NCBI GenBank assembly: GCA_036172665.1
Contig: CM069870.1
Location: forward strand, 20,992,001 to 21,056,000
Direction: 5' to 3'
From: Prosopocoilus inquinatus
Taxonomy: Eukaryota > Arthropoda > Insecta > Coleoptera > Lucanidae
DNA: 64,000 bases
In this document: in pieces, positions 57,919 to 64,000 of the stretch
Layout: the number at the start of each line of letters is the position of its first letter
Numbering within the stretch: position 1 is the stretch's first letter
Position numbers and translations under genes: made by a program
The notes under the pieces: generated by a model
Told to the model about the DNA's origin: nothing
Seen by the model: the letters and a program-made list of their open reading frames with translations, nothing else
The model's database searches: none

Positions 57919-58263
57919 CGACATCTTACTATCGCTTTTTGACCTGACATTGCAGTAGGGTGGACAAATTGAAGCGGGATTTGCTCCTAATAAGTTCCCC
58001 ATGCAAGGCGGCCATGCTTGCTGTCAAAGCATAATGAAAGATTTTAGAAAATGTCAGGTCAAAAAGCGATAGTAAGATGTCGCTATTTTATCTGTTCATC
58101 ACTCTTACATCGCAAATGCGAATAAATTGGGCAAGTCGTTTTTGTTTGCAGCGGGAATGTCGAGCTACGTCTCTGCTGAAGAAGCCCCAGCAGGGCTGAA
58201 ACAGCTGTCCAGAGGCTGCTCGAGGTTCTCGCTGCAATCAAGAACGATTTGCACAAATTTTTT
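57905..58263 (+). mobile_element. Head-tail family element, 12-bp duplication
   Basis: Begins AACAGATAAAATAGCGACAT. It runs forward to AAAGATTTTAGAAAATGTCA, then turns into an inverted unit starting GGTCAAAAAGCGATAGTAAG and ends GATTTGCACAAATTTTTT. CTAAAAGTTTGG flanks both ends (57893-57904 and 58264-58275). CTAAAA is also the natural continuation of the inverted unit, so part of the match may be microhomology. Confidence 0.8.
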
Positions 58264-58323
58264 CTAAAAGTTTGGGAAACGTTGGTTTAGTTTATCTGCA
58301 ATTTGGGAAACGCTGGTTTAGTT

Positions 58324-58734
58324 TATCTGCAAATGCGCAGAATTTTCAAAGTTTCATCCTGAAAATAAGTAAATTAAAAAGAAAAATATATCTGAAAAAT
58401 TACAGATATATGCCCTAATATGCATCTTTTCACAAAATATGCTCAGTATGCCTAAAATATGCAAAATATGCATTTTTGAAATTGCTTAATTTGATTCAAA
58501 ATTGTTTGATATGCCTAGAAAATAAAAAATTTTGCCCGCATACGTCATAGAAACAAATATGCAATTTTATAAACTTTTATAAACTTGTTTTACAAGAGCT
58601 ATATAAGAGCAATATTAACATGACTACCCAATGCTTTATAATAACGTATTTATTAAATAGGTTTGTAATATTTCCAGAAACGTTTACACAGCATAAAAGA
58701 AATGATGTGGCGTATCTTTGAAAATCCGCGGATA
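58324..58734. other. No gene seen
   Basis: AT-rich with several ATATGC words (about 58400-58475). No frame. Confidence 0.3.
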
Positions 58735-58925
58735 CTAATACGGATACGGATACGGATATTCGTATCCACATCCGTGGATGCGAGTTCTTTATTTCTAGGT
58801 CCGCGGATACTGATATGGATGTAGGCACCAAATAAGGTGAACGGAACAGCCTAAAAGTGTACCGAACCGTTGTTCTTCGCGAATATCTGCGGATATCCGC
58901 GGATACGGATACGAATATCCGGAAC
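58735..58925. repeat. GGATAC-rich inverted simple repeat
   Basis: CGGATACGGATACGGATATT near 58740-58760 and its inverse-like GATATCCGCGGATACGGATA near 58890-58915 bracket a less repetitive centre, with more GCGGATACTGATATGG between. The minus frame 58577-58930 (many SVSAD and SADIRRY words) is a product of this repeat. Confidence 0.6.
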
Positions 58926-59974
58926 ATCACTACATAAAAGTAGTGTTAACATTACTAAATAATGTAAATTAAAAGTTATATTAAATTAAAAATTGGAACA
59001 TCATTCGATATAACCTACTTTCTTCTTTCTCCTCCTTGCGGGCGAGGAGAGGCCCTTTCTTTCTCGTGCCCTTTTAATTTCTAATTCGTTGAGCCGTCGA
59101 CGGATGCTCGTAAGAACGGGAGCTTCCAGTGAAGTGTGTAATTAATCCGAAAATGCAGGTAATTTATGCGAGGAATGTTTATTGCAGCCGTGGAGCTAAT
59201 TTACGGCCCGTCACCGCACGGACGGACGGGCCGGGAGCCCCCGGGGTGGAATACTCTCTAAGCATGGCCGCCTTCTTATAATTATGGCGGCAACACTATC
59301 CCTACTTTAAGCCCGGCTAATACGTAATCTAATTAGCAGACGTCCCCCCAAACACATCTCATCTAAAACCCCAGATTTTTTTTATTGTGTTTTTTGTACC
59401 TAATTTTGCAACACCTACATGTACAGCAGCGGACGATAAAATTCGTACAAGAATTTCACATAACATGGACATGTGTAAACAAATTTAGTAAATCAGATAT
59501 CTTGTTTTTTTCTTTCTTTTGTTTACTGGTTAATTCGAAACTTCTCTGTCAGTTGTTCACAAATTTTATACAAGAAGAACTATTACCCCCTGTTCGGTCT
59601 GAGAGCCGAACACTGGAACCTAACACGGTAGCAAATATTTTTTCAATTTAATTTTTTACCACTGTTTATTCAGAGTTGTGAATAAAAATAGGTTTTGGAT
59701 TATTTAAGGGCGGACGTTTTAAAATTAAATGTCAGTAGTGTTACAGAAAACAATTGTAAAATGAAACTGTCATAGTTTTCTTTTTTTAATCTAACAAAAT
59801 AAATAATTATTGCTAATTGAAATCGCTCAGTTTGCAATTAGGTTGTTCTAAAAAGGGCAGTAAGAGAGTTAGGTAGTTAGTTCTAAGTGCGTTCTTGGAG
59901 TTCTTAGGAAGTTCTTTAGAGTCTAGTTTTTAGTGTAGTTTTGTGAACATCACATCATTAGGTGTAAGTAGTTT
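58926..59974. other. No gene seen; GC-rich island 59.0-59.35 kb
   Basis: About 59020-59350 is GC-rich (GGACGGGCCGGGAGCCCCCG) between AT-rich flanks and includes TAATCTAATTAGCAG, a homeodomain-type ATTA cluster. A possible regulatory element. The frame at 59385-59651 has no domain. Confidence 0.3.
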
Positions 59975-61675
59975 GTAAGTTCTTTTAAACATATTTAGTT
60001 TTAAATAATAATACATTTTCCTGTTCCCGCCCCCTGCGCTCAAAGAACCTTCGCGCGTAATTCCGTAATTTTGGTACCGCTAGGCCTACATTCGTGTTAA
60101 AAAAGCGTAAATTAAACGCATTTACAAAAGCACTGTACGTAAGCAAATATTTTATTTGTTCATTGTTAAATGCTCTTGGCCTTCAAAATTGTTTCTTTTT
60201 CCGCGTTTTCGCGATTAATTCAAGGGCAGTTTTGAGCTGATGCGATTGTAAAAAATTGCGATCGTAATTCCGGTCAGGTGGTATAACATACCGTAAGGAC
60301 AATTAATTAAATGAAATAAATAATAAAGGAAATTGATATCCAGACAACTAGTGATTGGAAAATAAAAGCGTTTCTTCTTCTTCCTTTTTATTATTATTAG
60401 TAAAACTCACGAACGATGTCGGTCCCTTCATCGTAGTGTGTAAGTTCTTTTAAATATATTTGGTTTTAAATAATAATACATTTTTCTGTTCTCGCCCCCT
60501 GCGCTCAAAGAACCTTCGCGCGTAATTCCGTAATGTTGGTACCGCTAGGCCAATATTCGTATGAAAAACGCGTAAATTAAGCACATTTACAAAAGCACTG
60601 TGCGCAAGCAAATATTTTATTTGTTTATCGTTTAATGTTCTTGACCTTCAAAATTGTTCTTTCTTCCGCGTTTTCGCGATTAATCCAAGGTCAGTTTTGA
60701 GCTTACGCGATTGTAAAAAATTGCGATCGTAATTCCGGTCAGGTGGTATAAGATAGAGTAAGAACAATTAATTAAATTAAATAAATAATAAAGGAAATTG
60801 ATTTCAAGAAAACTAGTGATCGGAAAATAAATGCGATTCTTCTTTTCCTTTTTTATTATTATTAGCAAAACCCACTAACAAAGTCAACCCCTTCATCGTA
60901 GTTTGTAAGTTCTTTTAAATACATTTAGTGTTAAATAATAACACATTTTCCTGTTCTCGCCCTCTGCGCTCAAAGAACCTGCGTACGTAATTCCGTAATT
61001 TTGGTTTGCTCGGCCAATATTCGTATTAAAAACGTGTAAATTAAGCGAAATTTCAAAAGCATTTTGCGTAAGCAAATATTTTATTTGTTTATCGTTCAAT
61101 GCTCTTGGCTTTTTGTAGTTTGGTAGTTTTGAGCTGACGAGATTGTAAAAAATTGCGATCGTAATTCCGGTCAGGTGGTATAACATACCGTAAGAGTAAT
61201 TAATCAAATCAAGTAAATAATAAAGAAAATTGATTTAAAAAAAAATAGTGATCGGAAAATAAACGCGTTTCTTCTTCTTCCTTTTTTTTATTATTCAACC
61301 CCTTCATCGTAGTTTGTAAGTTCTTTTAAATACATTTAGTGTTAAATAGTAACACATTTTCCTGTTCTCGCCCTCTGCGCTCAAAGAACCTTCGCGCGTA
61401 ATTCCGTAATGTCAATGCTCTTGACCTTCAAAATTGTTCTTTCTTCCGCGTTTTCGCCATTAATTCAAGGACAGTTTTGAGCTAACGCGATTGTAAAAAA
61501 TTGCGATCCTAATTCCGGTCAGGTGGTATAACATACCGTAAGAATAATCGATTAAATTAAATAAATAATAAAGGAAATTTATTTCAAGGAAACTAGAAAT
61601 AGACGCGTTTGTTCTTCTTCTTCTTTATTATTATTATTAGCAAAACCCACAAACGAACTCAACCCCTTCATCGCT
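59975..61675. repeat. Four-copy tandem array, 465-bp period
   Basis: GTAAGTTCTTTTAAA restarts at 59975, 60440, 60905 and 61315. Each unit has CTGCGCTCAAAGAACCT, GTAATTCCGTAAT, GCGATCGTAATTCCGGTCAG, GTGGTATAA and a TTATTATTA tract. The third unit is shortened to about 410 bp and the last lacks the middle ~100 bp. Units are over 85% alike by eye. The minus frames (60680-60868 and 60893-61207) repeat with the unit and are not genes. Confidence 0.85.
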
Positions 61676-62254
61676 GAAAACCTATTTTATGCCTTTTCTT
61701 GGCATCACGCCCCCGCGGCCGTCCACGTATTCCATTTAGGAAGGGCACTTTCAAAACTACTTCCCGATAGATGTCGCGGTCGTCAAAATCTAGCATAAAA
61801 GTTTGCTCCTGAGCGCCGGTCACCGGAATTTTCCCCCGAATTTTGCGAATGTGGCGCGCATTTTTGGTTTTGCAAAGTTACATTAAAACTTTCGTGCTTT
61901 ATCTTAGCATGCTTGGCAGTAATTCAAGAAGCGCTTGTATCTTTTCTTGTTCTTGTATAGCATTCAATTAAGTCCCTACATGAAAAACGTTTTATTTCAA
62001 TAATCGAATCAAATAATAGGAGTAACTTATAAAAATAATAATAATAATATGTCTTGATTGTGTCTTCGTCATCAAAGAAGCAAATTTAAAGAAAAAAAAA
62101 AACGTACCAAAGAGGAGAAGATTTCAGAACGCAATCGCAAGGCGAAATCCAGATTCATTGTAGAATGATTGATCTACTCCTGCACTTACATCTAACCTTG
62201 AATGCCTAAATCTAAGAATAGGAATAAAATTGAAATAAATTAAATCTAATTCTT
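61676..62254. other. No gene seen; short GC-rich block
   Basis: About 61700-61870 is GC-richer (CACGCCCCCGCGGCCGTCCA). An AATAATAATAATA microsatellite is near 62036. No frame. Confidence 0.3.
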
Positions 62255-62650
62255 TCTGTGATGTACATGTCACTTACGAATAGTAAGGACCAAGAATGGA
62301 TCCTTGTCCAATCCAAAACGATTTTCTAAATAATTTTCCAAAGGGCTTAGGCCAATATATTTTAAAACCTTAGGTGACACAGCATGATGAACCATTTCTA
62401 AAGCTTTGCCATAGTCCAGTAACACAAAAATTGTTATTTATTTCCGTTATTCGCAGCTGACAAAATGTCATCCGTAACATTTAATGACGCCGTAACACTA
62501 ATACTGTAGTAGTAAGAAAACATAGCGAGCGAAATTATATTCCCTGAATTACTTATACCTAAAATATATAATGCGACATGACCCTGAACGAACGCAGACT
62601 TGCATAAAGCAAAACCGTGGAGTTCCGTGCCGTGTGCAAAGAATAGGTGC
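62255..62650 (-). pseudogene. LINE reverse transcriptase fragment, heavily decayed
   Basis: Minus-strand pieces in shifting frames read ASLNVTDDILSAANNGN (about 62505-62455), FVLLDYGKALEMVHHA (about 62435-62385), KVLKYIGLSPLENYLENRFG (about 62370-62310) and GQGSILGP (about 62310-62287). The order DDIL-A---G--T-FVLLDYSKAF--V-H--L--KL--IGLS then QGSILGPLL is the standard RT block order, so this is a remnant of a LINE like the one at 54-57 kb, with stops and a deletion. Confidence 0.7.
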
Positions 62651-63089
62651 TGAGGAAGCAAGCCTTGATCTTAACGTATCAGATTAAGGTAACGATGTTC
62701 CTCCATCTAAAAAGTTACACATCACAATATCTTTAAATACTTGAACGCACCTTGTGGATAGGAAGATGTTATAGATAAATAAAAACCTTCCTAGTGTAAG
62801 TGCCAGAATCATATAAGTTAATTTATTACTTTGCTCTAATTATGCCCCCGTCCCAAATGACCAATGTTTAGATCGGAACTTAGATTGAGTTACAGGAAAA
62901 AAACTTCTCATGTTTAGGTATTTCATAGGCTGACTTATAATCAATTTTTCTTATACAGATGGTGCATTAATGAATGCAACGTAGGAAACTCCATGTGGCG
63001 CTCGAATATTGACTTCCCTAGTTATTTTACAGCAACATTTAGGTTTTTTGTTAAAATATTCTTCAAGATGAAGACTAGAATTTCCTTGA
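62651..63089. other. No gene seen
   Basis: AT-rich gap before the nested MITE set. Confidence 0.3.
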
Positions 63090-63775
63090 CTTTATTTTTT
63101 AGAGCAGCTTATTAGTTTGTCCCTAATTTGTTTTTTTATAGTTGATGGTAACAACCAGGTCTCAGTCCCAGTTGTTCAATGACAGTTTAACTTTAAGCCA
63201 AAGCTTAAAATAACAATTATTATGGCCAGTTACACCAAACATTTAAGCGGACCTTAAATTCAAGTAATACTTATAATGTGACATATGAGGTAACATAACA
63301 TTAATGCAATTCACATTCTAAGCAGCGCTTAAAGTTAAGCTCGGTTTGGTGCCACTGGCTATTAGGGTTTAAGCTGCCGTTTAAATTATTTTTTATTTCA
63401 TCTTTTAGAGCAGCTTATAGTTTGTCCCTGATTTGTTTTTTTATAGTTGATGGTAACAACCAGGTCTCAGGCTCAGTTGTACAATGACAGTTTAACTTTA
63501 AGCTAAAGCTTAAAATAACAATTGTTATGGCCAGTTACACCATACACTTAAGCCGACCTTAAATTTAAGTAATGCTTGTAATGTGACATTTAGGGTAACA
63601 TAACATTAATGTAATTCACATTCTAAGCAGCGCTTAAAGTTAAGCTGTAACTGTTGTTTGGTGCCACTGGACATTACGGTTTAAGCTTCGGTTTAAGTTT
63701 AAAATTGTAAAACTGGGTCTGAGACCTATGTAGTTGTTACGATCAACCATAAAAAAACAAATCAGGATATGGCAA
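63090..63775. mobile_element. Nested and duplicated MITE set
   Basis: Outer layer: TGATTTGTTTTTTTATAGTT then GATGGTAACAACCAGGTCTC at about 63121-63165 and again at about 63429-63470, with the inverse at 63720-63775. Middle layer: CAATGACAGTTTAACTTTAA with inverse GTTTAAGCTTCGGTTTAAGT, related to the MITE at 56.57 kb. Inner layer: TGGCCAGTTACACCA with inverse TGGTGCCACTGG, the element that interrupts each middle layer. The left half is tandemly duplicated with a shift of about 307 bp. No frame. Confidence 0.7.
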
Positions 63776-64000
63776 GGTATTCAGTTATTAAAAATAATTT
63801 TTTTGTTTCTTGTTTTAATAAGTTTTAGTGCTAAAAAAAACTAACCCAATCACTGTAATATGTATATAACTGAAGGAACTAATGAACGAAAATACGAAAT
63901 GCGAACAGAACTAACTTTAATACGGATTCGAACGCGTTACCTTATTAATAGAGCGGTTATAAATATTAATGCGGCTAATTAAATTTAAAAGATGAAATTG

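Larger units (their letters stand above)
57337..58315. mobile_element. hAT-type non-autonomous element, 8-bp GTTTAGTT duplication
   Basis: Left end TAGCGTTTCCCAAAGTATGG; right end inverted CAACGTTTCCCAAA (to 58284) or CAGCGTTTCCCAAA (to 58315). GTTTAGTT precedes the left end (57329-57336) and follows both right-end versions (58285-58292 and 58316-58323). The last 31 bp plus the duplication appear twice in tandem. Such ends and 8-bp duplications are typical of hAT elements. A head-tail element is inserted near its right end. Confidence 0.75.

Noticed and set aside
58577..58930. 117-residue minus-strand frame rich in SVSAD
   Set aside because: Produced by GGATAC-type simple repeats.
60680..61207. 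Two related minus-strand frames
   Set aside because: They repeat with the 465-bp satellite unit and are cut differently in each copy.

Overview
The window looks like repeat-dense, AT-rich nuclear DNA from an insect or other arthropod. Support for that comes from a short GT-AG intron inside a transposase gene, insect-type LINE and mariner fragments, many small inverted-repeat transposons and tRNA-derived SINE heads. I cannot name the species. A beetle is possible, but that is only an impression. I found no host protein-coding gene that I can defend. The longest clean reading frame is a transposase, and almost every other open frame is short and falls inside a repeat. The non-repeat stretches include GC-richer islands (about 2.3-3.0, 7.2-7.7, 8.9-9.3, 13.4-13.9, 28.6-28.9, 31.5-31.9, 45.1-45.5, 49.9-50.1, 59.0-59.4 and 61.7-61.9 kb). 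These could be conserved non-coding elements in a large intron or intergenic region, but conservation cannot be seen from one sequence.

Layout. 0-6 kb holds direct duplications, a higher-order tandem array (3.46-5.11 kb) and one half of a dispersed inverted pair (mate at 26.0 kb). 6.5-7 kb and 29.1-29.7 kb are two copies of an interspersed repeat that shares a module with that array. 8.3 and 22.2 kb have tRNA-like SINE heads. 10.6-12.7, 22.7-26.0, 46.3-48.9 and 60.0-61.7 kb are diverged tandem arrays. 18.8-20.8 kb is a cluster of small inverted-repeat elements, one type carrying an RFX X-box-like palindrome. 36.3-40.4 kb is a large element with GGGTGGTATG ends that contains a nested DD41D mariner-type transposon (36.46-38.18 kb). 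After removal of a 64-nt intron, that transposon encodes an uninterrupted 362-residue transposase. 41.0-41.8, 54.1-57.1 and 62.3-62.65 kb are dead LINE remnants on the minus strand. The first two are cut by later insertions with readable target-site duplications. 52.7-53.7 and 57.3-58.3 kb are hAT-type non-autonomous elements with 8-bp duplications, the first carrying an internal 174-bp satellite. 63.1-63.8 kb is a set of nested small inverted-repeat elements.

The most unusual item is a family with seven copies here (6.64, 23.32, 27.97, 33.86, 51.07, 52.18 and 57.91 kb). Each starts with the same roughly 45-bp head and ends in a CAAAATTTTT-type tail. The interior ranges from almost nothing to more than 1 kb of tandem and inverted units. 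All seven lie in the same orientation. Six are flanked by direct repeats of 9-13 bp, and two of those six fall inside copies of another transposon at different positions, so these are real transposition events. The ends are not inverted repeats, so this is not an ordinary MITE.

The elements do not form a pathway. What the window records is a layered insertion history: LINE, then palindromic and Harbinger-like elements; a large TIR element, then DD41D; a TIR element or hAT, then the head-tail family.
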